Shown here in pieces: positions 25,667-34,408 of a DNA stretch of 59,845 bases. The DNA comes from Clostridium amylolyticum (GTDB lineage: Bacteria > Bacillota > Clostridia > Clostridiales > Clostridiaceae), in contig NZ_FQZO01000014.1 of the NCBI RefSeq assembly GCF_900142075.1, positions 1-59,845 of the forward strand, read 5' to 3'. A program made the position numbers and the translations under genes. Below the pieces are notes generated by a model, which saw only the letters and a list, made by a program, of their open reading frames with translations, was not told where the DNA came from and searched no databases. Within the stretch, counting starts at the first letter, position 1. Every line of letters starts with the position of its first letter.

Positions 25667-26830
25667 ATGAAGTTTATTCATACTGGAGATTGGCATATAG
25701 GAAAGATAGTAAATGAATTTTATATGACTCTTGACCAGGAATATATATTAAATCAGCTTATAGAGCTTATAGCCATAGAAAAACCGGATGCTCTAATAAT
25801 TGCAGGAGATTTATATGATAGATCTGTAGCTCCTGTAGAAGCGGTAGAGTTATTAGACAGGACTTTTAGCAAGATACTGTTAGAGCTTAAAACACCTATT
25901 ATAGCCATAGCTGGAAATCATGACAGTCCTGAACGCTTAGGTTTTGGCAGCTCTATATTAAATGCTAAAGGACTTTATATAGAAGGAATATTAAAGGAAG
26001 ACATAACAAAAGTGGTGCTTCAAGATGAATATGGGCCAGTAAATTTTTATCTTGTGCCTTATGCAGATCCACCGGTGGTTAGGGCGTTATATGGAAGAGA
26101 AGATATAAGGTGTCATGATGATGCCATGAAATGTATTATAGAAAATATAAAACAAAAGATGCAAGAAAATGAAAGAAACGTTATGGTATGTCACGGCTTT
26201 GTAATAGGCTGTGAAGAACCAGAAATCAGTGAATCTGAAAGGCCTCTTTCCATAGGAGGCACTGAATACATAAAGGCTGAATATTTTAATGCTTTTAATT
26301 ATACTGCCTTAGGACATCTTCATGGACCTCAAAAAGTTGGTGGTGATAACATAAGGTACTCGGGATCTCTTATGAAGTATTCTTTTTCAGAAGTAAAGCA
26401 TAAAAAGAGTGTAACCATAGTTAACATAGATGAAAAGGGTAAGGTTTCAGTAGATTTAAAGGAGCTAAATGCAAAAAGAGATATGAGAAAAATTAAAGGC
26501 TCTTTAAAAGATCTGCTAAACCCAGAGGTTTATAAAGGTACAAACCTTGAAGATTACATAAATGTTATACTTACAGATGAAGGGGAGATATTAGATGCTA
26601 TAGGTCAGCTTAGAGCTGTATATCCAAATATCATGATGCTTACAAGAGAAAATAGCATTAGAAATAATGAGCCTTCCAAAACAGCTGCAGCTTTAGGATA
26701 TAAACAAAAGAGTAAGTTAGAACTTTTTAATGATTTTTATACTAACATTACAGGTCTAGAATTTAGTGAAGATAAAAAGAGTGTTATGGTAAATGTACTG
26801 GAAAAGGTTGAAAAAGAAGAATGGGGGTAA
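25667..26830 (+). CDS. sbcD: SbcD nuclease subunit (Mre11-like)
   Basis: A 387-residue metallophosphoesterase subunit of SbcCD, which opens DNA hairpins and trims blocked ends. All five phosphodiesterase motifs are visible: HTGDWHIGK (N-terminus), IAGDLYDRS, IAGNHDSPERLG, VCHGF and ALGHLHGPQ. The C-terminal capping domain is present and the length is normal. I start at ATG 25667, behind agggtgatt; the GTG at 25658 has no site. sbcC begins 6 bases after the stop, so the two form an operon. Confidence 0.96.
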   Translation: MKFIHTGDWHIGKIVNEFYMTLDQEYILNQLIELIAIEKPDALIIAGDLYDRSVAPVEAVELLDRTFSKILLELKTPIIAIAGNHDSPERLGFGSSILNAKGLYIEGILKEDITKVVLQDEYGPVNFYLVPYADPPVVRALYGREDIRCHDDAMKCIIENIKQKMQENERNVMVCHGFVIGCEEPEISESERPLSIGGTEYIKAEYFNAFNYTALGHLHGPQKVGGDNIRYSGSLMKYSFSEVKHKKSVTIVNIDEKGKVSVDLKELNAKRDMRKIKGSLKDLLNPEVYKGTNLEDYINVILTDEGEILDAIGQLRAVYPNIMMLTRENSIRNNEPSKTAAALGYKQKSKLELFNDFYTNITGLEFSEDKKSVMVNVLEKVEKEEWG

Positions 26831-26836
26831 GAAACA

Positions 26837-29800
26837 ATGAGACCTTTGAAACTTATTATGTCAGCCTTTGGACCCTATGCTGAGGAAGAAATCATAGATT
26901 TTCAAGTGTTAAAGGATAAAAAGATATTTTTGATTACAGGACCTACAGGAGCAGGTAAAACCACTATATTTGATGGTATATGCTATGCTATTTACGGTAG
27001 AGCCAGCGGTGATGAAAGGGAAAGTGAAAATTTTAGAAGTGATTTTGCAGAAGATGATAGATTAACCTTTGTAGAACTTTGGTTTCAGGTAAGCGGTAAA
27101 GAGTATTATATTAAAAGAATACCTCAACAAAGAAAGAAAAAATCTCGAGGAGAAGGTTATACAGAGCAAAAATCCGATGCGGAGCTTTTACTTCCAGATG
27201 GAAAAGTGATTTCAGGAGTAAATGATGTAAAGGATAAGATCAATGAGATATTTGGTATAAGCTATGAACAGTTTAAACAGATTGTAATGATACCCCAGGG
27301 AGAATTTAGAGAGCTTCTAAGCGCTAATAGCAAAGAAAGAGAAGCCATATTTAGAAAGGTCTTTGGAACCTATGCCTTTCTTAGGGTACAAGAACTTTTG
27401 GATAATAAGGCTAAAGAAATTGCCATTAGTATTAAAAGCTTTAAAGAACAGAGAGATACTAATATAAGAAATCTTCAATGTGGTGATAATGAGGAGTTTA
27501 AAGCTCTTAAAGAAGCAAAGGACTTAAATGTAACTGAGATATTAAAACATGCACAAGAAAAGATTCTGGAAGATGAAGGCAAAAGAAAAGAAATAACTGA
27601 TAAAATAAGTATTTTAGATGAAGAAATTAATTCCCTGCAAAAGCAAAGGGCTCAAGCCATAGAAAACAATAAGAAATTTCAGGATAAGGAAGTATTAGAA
27701 AAGAGAAAAATTTCTTTAGAAGCAAAGCAGGATTATTATTATAACCAAGAATATGTGTTAAACAAGGCTCGTAAGGCTTTAAGCATTAAAGGGAAAGAAG
27801 ATTATTACCATAATAGATGTATTAACGTAGAAAAAAGACGGGAAGCCCTTTCAGAAAGTGAAAATAAACTTAAAGCTTCCTATAGAATGCTTATTAAAGC
27901 TCAAGAAAACCTTAAAGTTCAAGAAGGGAAAGAAGAAGACAGAAAGAAATTATCTGCAAGGATAACAGAACTTAAAAAGGATATAGACAAGGTTAAGCAA
28001 TACGAAGAAAAGAATAAGAATATTCAAGGGATTAAAAATAACTTAATTGAAAGTAAAAATAATAAAGATAAAAAATTAGAGCTTATAGAAATTCTTAAGA
28101 AAGAAATAAGCCTTATATCCGATAGTTTAGAGAAGCTTAATAATACTGCTCCTAAACTAGTGGAAAAGAATAATGAATTAAAAGAAAAAGAAGATATTAA
28201 AAATAAATTGGATAAGCTTCATATAGAGGATAATAAGCTTACGGAAATTAGAAAAAAATATATTAAGTGCAAGGATGAGTTTTTTAAATTAGAAATAATC
28301 TATAAAGAAATAAAAGCTAAGTATGAATATATGGATGAAATATTCAAAAAAGGACAAGCTGGTATACTAGCTCAAAAGTTGGAGGAAAACGCACCATGCC
28401 CCGTATGTGGATCCTCCCATCATCCTTCTCCTGCAGTGATGATAGAAGGGGTTCCCACTGAAGAGGAGCTTAAAAATACTAAAAATATATATGAGGAAAA
28501 AAATAAAGAATATCATAAGTATTTAGTGGATTTACAAGGATATAGAACTCAAGGCATAGCTCAAAAAGAAGTGGTAGATACCATAAAGAATGAGCTAAAG
28601 AGCTTTATAAGTCAGGAGATTAAAGAGCTTGAAAAAGAAGAGCTTACAGCTTTTGTAAATAATGAAATTAAGTTGATAAATGGAGAAATTGAAACTATTA
28701 GGTTAGAAATAACGCATTTAGATAAGTGTCAAAAGCAGCTTAAGACAGATACCGAGAAGCTTAAGGATTTAAAGGAAAAGCTTATAAAAGAAGAAGAAAG
28801 TTTAAAAGAAGTAGAAAAAGCCTATCTACAGGCTTATGGTATCTTTGAGAGGGAATCGGAAGTTATTAAAAGACTTAAGGAAGACATGCCTCAAGGAATA
28901 AATACCCTGAAAGACTTTATGTTAGAAATAAATAATTTAGAAGAAAGATTTAACTTATTAGAAAGGGCTTATAAAGAAGCACAGGAAGCTAATAGCAAGG
29001 CTAATGCGGGTTATGCCGCAGCTCAAGCAGATAAGGCTGTTAAGGATAAGGATCATGAAGCATCTAAATTTGAGCTTAAAGAAGCTTTAAAGGATTTTCA
29101 AGAGGCTGTGAAAAATTGTGGCTTTGAACATAAGGAAGATTATGAAAAGCATAAGCTTAAAGAGGAAGAAATAAGCAACCTGGATAAGGCCATTAAAGAT
29201 TACAATGAAGAGCTAAAATCTATAAGAGATAGATTTGAAGAGGTAATCAAATCCTTAGAGAATATTGAAATAGTAGATATAACTTTATTAGAGGAAAAGG
29301 AAAAAGGAGTTAAAGAAAATAGAAGAGTGCTTTTAGAAGAGGATAAGCTTTTATTTTCTAGGATGGATAATAATAAAAAGCTGTTAAAAGAAATTATTAA
29401 AACACAAGAGGAAATAAGTGATAGAGAAGAAAGTTATCTTACTATAGGAGAGCTAGCCAGAGTGGCTAAAGGGGATAATAAAGAAAAGGTTAGCTTTGAA
29501 AGATACGTGCTGGCAGCTTATTTTGATGATATCATTGAAGCAGCCAACATGAGGCTTCAGAAGATGACTTCCGGAAGATATTTACTTAGCAGAATTAAAG
29601 AAAGGGGTAAGGGAAATGCTCAGCAGGGATTGGAGCTGGAGGTATATGATAACTATACCGGGAAAGCCCGCCATGTTAAAACCCTTTCTGGGGGAGAAAG
29701 CTTTAAAGCTTCCCTATCTATGGCCTTAGGACTGGCGGATGTGGTTCAATCCTACGCTGGAGGTATAAGCTTAGAAACTATGTTTGTGGACGAAGGCTTT

Positions 29801-29974
29801 GGAACCTTAGATCCTGAATCTTTGGATAATGCTATATCTTGTCTTATTGATCTTCAAAGTTCAGGAAGGCTTGTAGGTATAATATCACATGTACCTGAAC
29901 TTAAAGAAAGAATAGATGCTAGGCTGGAAATTACACCTGGAATGCAGGGAAGCCATGCAGAGTTTATCCTATAG
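26837..29974 (+). CDS. sbcC: SbcC ATPase subunit (Rad50-like)
   Basis: A 1045-residue SMC-type ATPase, partner of SbcD. It has a Walker A (ITGPTGAGKTTIFDGICY) near residue 36 and Q-loop region IPQGEFRELL. Long coiled coils flank a zinc hook, C521-P-V-C524. The ABC signature is LSGGESFKASLSMALGLAD and Walker B is MFVDEGFGTLD. The length is typical. Its last codons and stop (TAG 29972-29974) coincide with the start of repeat copy B, so the final residues (EFIL) may have been reshaped by that element. Confidence 0.96.
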   Translation: MRPLKLIMSAFGPYAEEEIIDFQVLKDKKIFLITGPTGAGKTTIFDGICYAIYGRASGDERESENFRSDFAEDDRLTFVELWFQVSGKEYYIKRIPQQRKKKSRGEGYTEQKSDAELLLPDGKVISGVNDVKDKINEIFGISYEQFKQIVMIPQGEFRELLSANSKEREAIFRKVFGTYAFLRVQELLDNKAKEIAISIKSFKEQRDTNIRNLQCGDNEEFKALKEAKDLNVTEILKHAQEKILEDEGKRKEITDKISILDEEINSLQKQRAQAIENNKKFQDKEVLEKRKISLEAKQDYYYNQEYVLNKARKALSIKGKEDYYHNRCINVEKRREALSESENKLKASYRMLIKAQENLKVQEGKEEDRKKLSARITELKKDIDKVKQYEEKNKNIQGIKNNLIESKNNKDKKLELIEILKKEISLISDSLEKLNNTAPKLVEKNNELKEKEDIKNKLDKLHIEDNKLTEIRKKYIKCKDEFFKLEIIYKEIKAKYEYMDEIFKKGQAGILAQKLEENAPCPVCGSSHHPSPAVMIEGVPTEEELKNTKNIYEEKNKEYHKYLVDLQGYRTQGIAQKEVVDTIKNELKSFISQEIKELEKEELTAFVNNEIKLINGEIETIRLEITHLDKCQKQLKTDTEKLKDLKEKLIKEEESLKEVEKAYLQAYGIFERESEVIKRLKEDMPQGINTLKDFMLEINNLEERFNLLERAYKEAQEANSKANAGYAAAQADKAVKDKDHEASKFELKEALKDFQEAVKNCGFEHKEDYEKHKLKEEEISNLDKAIKDYNEELKSIRDRFEEVIKSLENIEIVDITLLEEKEKGVKENRRVLLEEDKLLFSRMDNNKKLLKEIIKTQEEISDREESYLTIGELARVAKGDNKEKVSFERYVLAAYFDDIIEAANMRLQKMTSGRYLLSRIKERGKGNAQQGLELEVYDNYTGKARHVKTLSGGESFKASLSMALGLADVVQSYAGGISLETMFVDEGFGTLDPESLDNAISCLIDLQSSGRLVGIISHVPELKERIDARLEITPGMQGSHAEFIL

Positions 29975-30107
29975 CTAACCGCTCCTAATTCTCCACTTAT
30001 TTAATTGGTGGTATAATGAGCGCTAAGCTTCTGGATAAGTTCTTCTAAGCTTCAGCTGGAGAGGGTATTCCTTAGTCCATCTGGAGCTAAGAATCACTTG
30101 ATAATTT
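29964..30107. repeat. Structured dispersed repeat, copy B
   Basis: About 144 bp homologous to 21419-21564, with the identical 31-base core at 30031-30061. The first helix is gctc (29981-29984) / gagc (30018-30021). Relative to copy A, its third pair has changed from C-G to T-A, which is a compensatory change. It begins inside the last codons of sbcC and lies between convergent genes, as copy A does. Confidence 0.75.
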
Positions 30108-30123
30108 AGAAGGTTAATAAAAT

Positions 30124-30165
30124 AAGGTCTGTATCTCATTATATTTACTTAGAGATACAGACCTT
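30124..30165. terminator. Bidirectional terminator between sbcC and rubrerythrin
   Basis: A perfect 14-bp stem, aaggtctgtatctc (30124-30137) / gagatacagacctt (30152-30165), with A/T-rich flanks. It serves the convergent sbcC and rubrerythrin transcripts. Confidence 0.82.
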
Positions 30166-30192
30166 TATCTTCATATAGCATTCCTTATTGAT

Positions 30193-30810
30193 TTATTTTT
30201 CAACTGTTCCCTTATCTCTATCAGCATAAGGTTCTTCTCTTAATGGTTCAAAGTATCCCTTTGGATATTTGCATGCAGGACAAGCGCCTGGTGCTTCTTT
30301 ACCTTCATGGATATATCCGCAGTTTGCGCATTTCCAGAATATAGACTCTTCTCTCTTATAAAGAGTATCTTCTTTCATATGATAATAAAATGCTAAGTAT
30401 CTTGATTCATGTCTTTCTTCTACTTCGGCAATTTCGTTAAAAGAATGAGCTATTTGAGGAAAGCCTTCTTCTTTGGCTATTTTTGAGAAGTTAGGATATA
30501 ATGTTCCCCATTCTTCTTTTTCTCCATCTGCAGCGTATTTTAGGTTTTCAAGAGTAGTTTCCTTACCAATAGGATATTCTGCATCAACTTTGATATGAAC
30601 AGCTCCAAGACCTTCTACAAGATAATTGTAGAAAACTTCAGCATGGGCTCTTTCATTATGGGCTGTTTCACGGAATACATCTGCTATATAGTTATGTCCT
30701 TCCTTTTCAGCCACTGCAGCATAGTAGGTGTACCTATTTCTTGCTTGAGATTCTCCTGCAAATGCCTTTGCAAGATTTTCAGCAGTTTGTGTACCTTTAA
30801 GACTCTTCAT
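30193..30810 (-). CDS. rbr: Rubrerythrin
   Basis: A 205-residue non-haem iron protein that reduces hydrogen peroxide in anaerobes. The N-terminal ferritin-like four-helix domain carries the di-iron ligand patterns (AFAGESQARNRY, ETAHNERAHAEVF, EIAEVEERHESRY). The C-terminal rubredoxin-like domain has Cys161, Cys164, Cys177 and Cys180 (CANCG, CPAC). The length is standard for the classic form. RBS aaggagg precedes the ATG. It is the last gene of a leftward pair with degV upstream but has a separate spacer of about 90 bases. Confidence 0.97.
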   Translation of the reverse strand: MKSLKGTQTAENLAKAFAGESQARNRYTYYAAVAEKEGHNYIADVFRETAHNERAHAEVFYNYLVEGLGAVHIKVDAEYPIGKETTLENLKYAADGEKEEWGTLYPNFSKIAKEEGFPQIAHSFNEIAEVEERHESRYLAFYYHMKEDTLYKREESIFWKCANCGYIHEGKEAPGACPACKYPKGYFEPLREEPYADRDKGTVEK

Positions 30811-30901
30811 TTAAAAAAACCTCCTTATAATTAAAACAGCTCCTCTTAGTTTAAGTATGAGCTATTAAATTTATGCATAAATACAAGGCAGGATAGTAAT
30901 T

Positions 30902-31777
30902 TTAAGGATTACGGGTATCTCCTAAGAAGAATAGTGCAAGGGTTCCTGGTCCTGAGTGAGATCCTATGGCAGGTCCGATAAAATTAATAATTATATCTTT
31001 AACTGCATATTTTTCTCTTATCATGGAAGCAAGAGTTTCAGCATCTTCTATGCAATCTCCATGGCTTATAAATATAACTTGCTCTTCAGGATTTACAATA
31101 TGCTTTTCTAGATTTTCAAATAATTCTTTAATGGATTTTTTTCTTCCTTTAGCTTTAGAAACAGGTATTAACTGACCTGCATCATTAACATGCATAACAG
31201 GCTTAATGGCAAGAAGACTGCCTACAGCAGCTGCTGCTGCAGATATTCTTCCCCCCCTCTTAAGGTGGTTTAAATCATCTACAGTAAACCAATGTATGGC
31301 TTTAAGTTTGTTGTCTTCTACCCATTTTACTATTTCATCTTTAGAAGCACCCTTCTTTAATAATTCATAGGCATGATGAACAATAAGCCCCACACCCATG
31401 GAAGCTGCTTTTGTGTCAATAACAGTGATGTCAGCTTGTGGATAATCTTCTAAAACCTCTTCTCTTGCTACTAAAGCGCTGTTATAAGTTCCGCTAAGAG
31501 CAGAAGAAAAAGCAAGATAAATTACTGATTTACCTTCTTTAGCATACTTTTTAAATTCCTCACTAAATCTATAGGAATTTATTTGAGCTGTAGTAGGCAT
31601 TTCACCTTCTCTTACAGCAGCATAGAACTCTTTATATTTAAGAGTTTCACCAAAATCCTCTAAATATTCTTGCCCTTTGAAGTTACAAGCAATGCCTAGA
31701 TAGGGTATATTATTGCTCTTTATATATTCTAGTGGTAAATCACAGCTAGAGTCTGTCATTATAATAATGTTATTCAT
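30902..31777 (-). CDS. DegV family fatty-acid-binding protein
   Basis: A 291-residue protein of the DegV (FakB-like) family. Members bind a fatty acid and can present it to the kinase FakA for phosphorylation. Visible family blocks are IIMTDSSCDLP at the N-terminus, TTAQINSYRFSEEF, LAFSSALSGTYNSA, and VGSLLAIKPVMHVNDAGQL. The C-terminus has GPAIGSHSGPGTLALFFLG with the family's His. I start at ATG 31777 behind aaggagag; a TTG 6 bases upstream is possible. No fakA gene is adjacent. Confidence 0.92.
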   Translation of the reverse strand: MNNIIIMTDSSCDLPLEYIKSNNIPYLGIACNFKGQEYLEDFGETLKYKEFYAAVREGEMPTTAQINSYRFSEEFKKYAKEGKSVIYLAFSSALSGTYNSALVAREEVLEDYPQADITVIDTKAASMGVGLIVHHAYELLKKGASKDEIVKWVEDNKLKAIHWFTVDDLNHLKRGGRISAAAAAVGSLLAIKPVMHVNDAGQLIPVSKAKGRKKSIKELFENLEKHIVNPEEQVIFISHGDCIEDAETLASMIREKYAVKDIIINFIGPAIGSHSGPGTLALFFLGDTRNP

Positions 31778-31783
31778 GCACAA

Positions 31784-32109
31784 CTCTCCTTAAATTAATT
31801 TATAATAATTATTAGTCCAATTATAATCATTATAATATTAATTACAAATTAAATACAGTATATCAATGAAAAACCTGCCATTATTAAGATTATTGTGCTT
31901 TAACTACAACATAATTCTAGCATAGTAAAAATTATTATTGTTACCAAATAAATAAAGTTAATATTTTATTTACCATAAAAGGTATTGTGTTATTAATAAA
32001 CTGTCATATAAACTAGGTTGTAGTTATAATTTAAATTATTAATGAAATATTAAGCCTTTAAAAGGAAATTTTAAAATTCAATGGGTATAAATTCCACCAT
32101 AAAAATAAA
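31784..32109. other. AT-rich intergenic stretch without a gene
   Basis: No plausible reading frame with a ribosome binding site is seen here. The only pattern is a 9-bp inverted repeat, aactacaac (31902-31910) and gttgtagtt (32017-32025), 106 bases apart. The degV promoter should lie at the left edge, but I cannot point to clear boxes. Confidence 0.5.
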
Positions 32110-32138
32110 TTGATTTTACCGCCTCATTGTGCTAATAT
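32110..32138 (+). promoter_or_regulatory. tRNA-Arg promoter
   Basis: TTGATT (32110-32115), a 17-base spacer and TAATAT (32133-32138), about 25 bases ahead of the tRNA. Confidence 0.65.
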
Positions 32139-32163
32139 ATCTATGTTAGTTTAATATAAATAT

Positions 32164-32238
32164 GGGGTGTTAGTTAAATGGATATAACATGCGGCTACGG
32201 ACCGCACATTGTGGGTTCGATTCCTACACGCCCTGCCA
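32164..32238 (+). tRNA. tRNA-Arg (ACG)
   Basis: Acceptor GGGGTGT pairs with ACGCCCT (G-U at the first pair). The D-stem is GTTA/TAAC, and the anticodon ACG is in loop CTACGGA, with A34 presumably edited to inosine. The T-loop is TTCGATT and GCCA is encoded. It is a single gene with its own promoter and terminator. Confidence 0.95.
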
Positions 32239-32239
32239 A

Positions 32240-32268
32240 AGCTCTTGAAGAAATTCAAGAGCTTTTTT
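32240..32268 (+). terminator. tRNA-Arg terminator
   Basis: Stem agctcttga (32240-32248) / tcaagagct (32255-32263), then TTTTT, directly behind the tRNA. Confidence 0.92.
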
Positions 32269-32355
32269 CCTCTTTTTATTAACCCAATATAATAAAAAAT
32301 TTTTTTTAGGTAAAACTAAATTGGAGAATAGGTGATTATAAAGGAGGAATTTTAG

Positions 32356-32784
32356 ATGAGAGTAAAGGATGTTATGACTAATGATGTAGCTAGTTTAAAG
32401 CCAGAGGATAGTATAGAAAGAGCAGCTGAGCTTATGAAGGAATTTAATATAGGATCATTGCCAGTATGTGAAGGAAAAAAGGTAATTGGTATAGTAACAG
32501 ATAGAGATATAGCACTGAGAGCGGTAGCAGAGGGGAAAGATAATAGAAATCAAACAGTTAAGGACGTTATGTCATCAAATCCTGTAGTTATAGACTCCCA
32601 AGCTGATGTAAAAGAAGCTGCAAAGTTAATGAGCGATAATCAGATAAGAAGAATCCCTATAGTAGAAGCTAATAGTTTAGTAGGCATGGTTTCCTTAGGT
32701 GATATAGCTGTAGAGCCTCATCTAGAAGATAATGCTCAAGATGCCTTAAAGGACATCTCTGAACCTAGTATACCCAATAGATAA
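32356..32784 (+). CDS. Tandem CBS-domain protein
   Basis: A 142-residue protein made of two CBS domains (about residues 8-60 and 73-125) and nothing else. Typical blocks are VKDVMTNDVASLKPEDSI, GIVTDRDIALRAVAEG, VKDVMSSNPVVI and MVSLGDIAV. Such stand-alone pairs bind adenine nucleotides and act as small sensors, but the partner cannot be read here. RBS aaaggagg precedes the ATG. It is a single-gene unit, closed by a terminator. Confidence 0.92.
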   Translation: MRVKDVMTNDVASLKPEDSIERAAELMKEFNIGSLPVCEGKKVIGIVTDRDIALRAVAEGKDNRNQTVKDVMSSNPVVIDSQADVKEAAKLMSDNQIRRIPIVEANSLVGMVSLGDIAVEPHLEDNAQDALKDISEPSIPNR

Positions 32785-32790
32785 TTTAAA

Positions 32791-32829
32791 AAGACAAGAT
32801 TTACATTATTAGTAAATCTTGTCTTTTTA
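32791..32829 (+). terminator. Terminator after the CBS gene
   Basis: A 14-bp stem, aagacaagatttac (32791-32804) / gtaaatcttgtctt (32812-32825), then a T-run. Confidence 0.92.
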
Positions 32830-32877
32830 TTTATGATATTATAAATATAAATATATTTAGTAAAAGGGGAAAAGCAC

Positions 32878-33840
32878 ATGGGAGATAAATATAATTATAT
32901 AGAAAAAGCATCAGAGGGTTTATTTGATTATTATCCACCTTTAACTAGGCAGGAAGATTTTGATGAGTTTTGGAAAAGTACTATAGAAAAGGCAAGAAGC
33001 GTACCACTAAACTCTACTTTAAAGGAGTATGATTATCCAAGTTCTTATGTAAAGGTATATGAAATAAATTACAATGGTTTTGACGATACTAGGATTCATG
33101 GATGGTATATGGTACCTGACTTTGTAAAGAAAGAAAAATATCCTTGCATTATTCACTATCATGGTTTTGGAGGAAATGCAGGAAGTCCATCTGATTTTAT
33201 GAAATGGATTATAATGGGGATAGCTGTAATATCTATAGATTGTAGAGATCAAAGTGGAAAAACTGTAGATAATGGAAAATACTCTAGCGGATATAAAAAT
33301 AATGTGGTGTGTAAAGGTATTTTAGATAAAGAGGAATATTATTTTAGAGCTGTTTATATGGATTGTCTAAAGGCAATAGATTTCGCTTATGAACAAAAAG
33401 AAGTGAACAAAGAGAAGATTATTATAGCAGGAGGAAGTCAAGGAGGAGCTCTGGGGATGGCAGTATGTGCTTTAGATAGCAGACCTTATATGGCTATGGT
33501 GGATGTTCCCAGCAACAGTAATCTAGAGAAAAGAGTGGAAGGTGCTCACGGTGCCTTTAGCAGCGTTACTGAATACTTAAAGGCTTACCCGGAAAAAACA
33601 GATAAGGTTCTAGAAACCTTAAGCTATTTTGATACCATGAACATGGCACATAAGATAAAATGTAAGGTTTTAGCTTCTGTAGCACTAAAGGATAATGTGT
33701 GCCCAGCAAAATATTATTTTGCTACATACAACAGAATTCAAAGCCCTAAAGAGATAAAGATATATCCATTTAACGGTCATGAAGGTGGAAGAGAAACTCA
33801 GAACGAAATAAAGTTAAAATTTTTAAAGAAAAATATATAG
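32878..33840 (+). CDS. Acetylxylan esterase / cephalosporin-C deacetylase family hydrolase (CE7-like)
   Basis: A 320-residue cytoplasmic alpha/beta hydrolase of the AXE1 (carbohydrate esterase 7) family, which removes acetyl groups from sugars and small molecules. The oxyanion region is HYHGFGGNAG. The nucleophile elbow is GGSQGGAL, and the catalytic Asp is probably in ALKDNVCP. The His is in the C-terminal FNGHEGG. Conserved WTRP-like N-terminal sequence is partly present (DYYPPLTRQEDFDEFW). There is no signal peptide. It lies 1.5 kb before the glycan locus and may deacetylate imported glycans, which is only an inference. RBS aaagggg precedes the ATG. Confidence 0.85.
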   Translation: MGDKYNYIEKASEGLFDYYPPLTRQEDFDEFWKSTIEKARSVPLNSTLKEYDYPSSYVKVYEINYNGFDDTRIHGWYMVPDFVKKEKYPCIIHYHGFGGNAGSPSDFMKWIIMGIAVISIDCRDQSGKTVDNGKYSSGYKNNVVCKGILDKEEYYFRAVYMDCLKAIDFAYEQKEVNKEKIIIAGGSQGGALGMAVCALDSRPYMAMVDVPSNSNLEKRVEGAHGAFSSVTEYLKAYPEKTDKVLETLSYFDTMNMAHKIKCKVLASVALKDNVCPAKYYFATYNRIQSPKEIKIYPFNGHEGGRETQNEIKLKFLKKNI

Positions 33841-33929
33841 TTTTCTTCACGGGATGTTTTTTATAATGTAATAATATATTATAATAGATATTATAAATAG
33901 TAATTATTTCATTTTTAGGAGGAATTTAT

Positions 33930-34244
33930 ATGCATATTTCAAATTTAAGCTATGTACCAGAAAAAGAACTAGAAGTATTAAATATGGTAGATGGAGTTTC
34001 AGTATATTCAAAACATATAGGTAAAGACCTTATGGCAGGTTTTAAAAATATGGTAGGAGGAGAGGTAAAGAGTTATTCGGAAATGGTAGAAGATGGTAGA
34101 AAGTCAGCTTTTGAAAAGATGGTAGCAAAAGCAACCCAACTTGGTGCAGATGGGGTTATAAATGTAAAATACTCTATGACCAACATGGCTCAAGGTTCTA
34201 CTTTAGCGATTATTGCCTCTGGAACAGCTGTAAGATTTAAGTAG
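33930..34244 (+). CDS. YbjQ/UPF0145 family protein
   Basis: A 104-residue protein of the YbjQ (UPF0145, heavy-metal-binding-like) family, whose members are pentameric and of unknown role. The family blocks are clear: GVSVYSKHIGKDLMAGFKN near the front, a middle helix (EDGRKSAFEKMVAKATQLGA), and GADGVINVKYSM. The last strand is GTAVRFK. The length is normal and there is no signal peptide. RBS taggagga precedes the ATG. It is a single gene closed by a terminator. Confidence 0.9.
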   Translation: MHISNLSYVPEKELEVLNMVDGVSVYSKHIGKDLMAGFKNMVGGEVKSYSEMVEDGRKSAFEKMVAKATQLGADGVINVKYSMTNMAQGSTLAIIASGTAVRFK

Positions 34245-34261
34245 TTTTAAAAGGATATTTT

Positions 34262-34310
34262 ATAGGGATTCAGCTCATAATTAATGGTGAGCTGAGTCCC
34301 TATTTATTTT
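34262..34310 (+). terminator. Terminator after the YbjQ gene
   Basis: Stem atagggattcagctca (34262-34277) / tgagctgagtccctat (34288-34303), then a T-rich tail. The one imperfect position is a G-U pair on the plus strand, so it acts rightwards. Confidence 0.88.
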
Positions 34311-34376
34311 TATAAATTATTTTTTATTTTTTATTGAAATTCTAAGTATAATATACTATATTAAAATATATAAGGT

Positions 34377-34394
34377 TAAATGATATATCATTTA
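34377..34394. promoter_or_regulatory. 18-bp perfect palindrome, probable operator of the GntR-type regulator
   Basis: Taaatgatatatcattta is perfectly self-complementary and ends 14 bases before the ATG of the regulator, touching its RBS. That is the usual place for an autoregulatory site. I do not see another exact copy in the window. Confidence 0.55.
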
Positions 34395-34408
34395 GGAGGA
34401 GGGAGCTT

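Noticed and set aside
31902..32025. 9-bp inverted repeat in the degV/tRNA-Arg gap
   Set aside because: The arms are too short and 106 bases apart in AT-rich DNA to claim an element.
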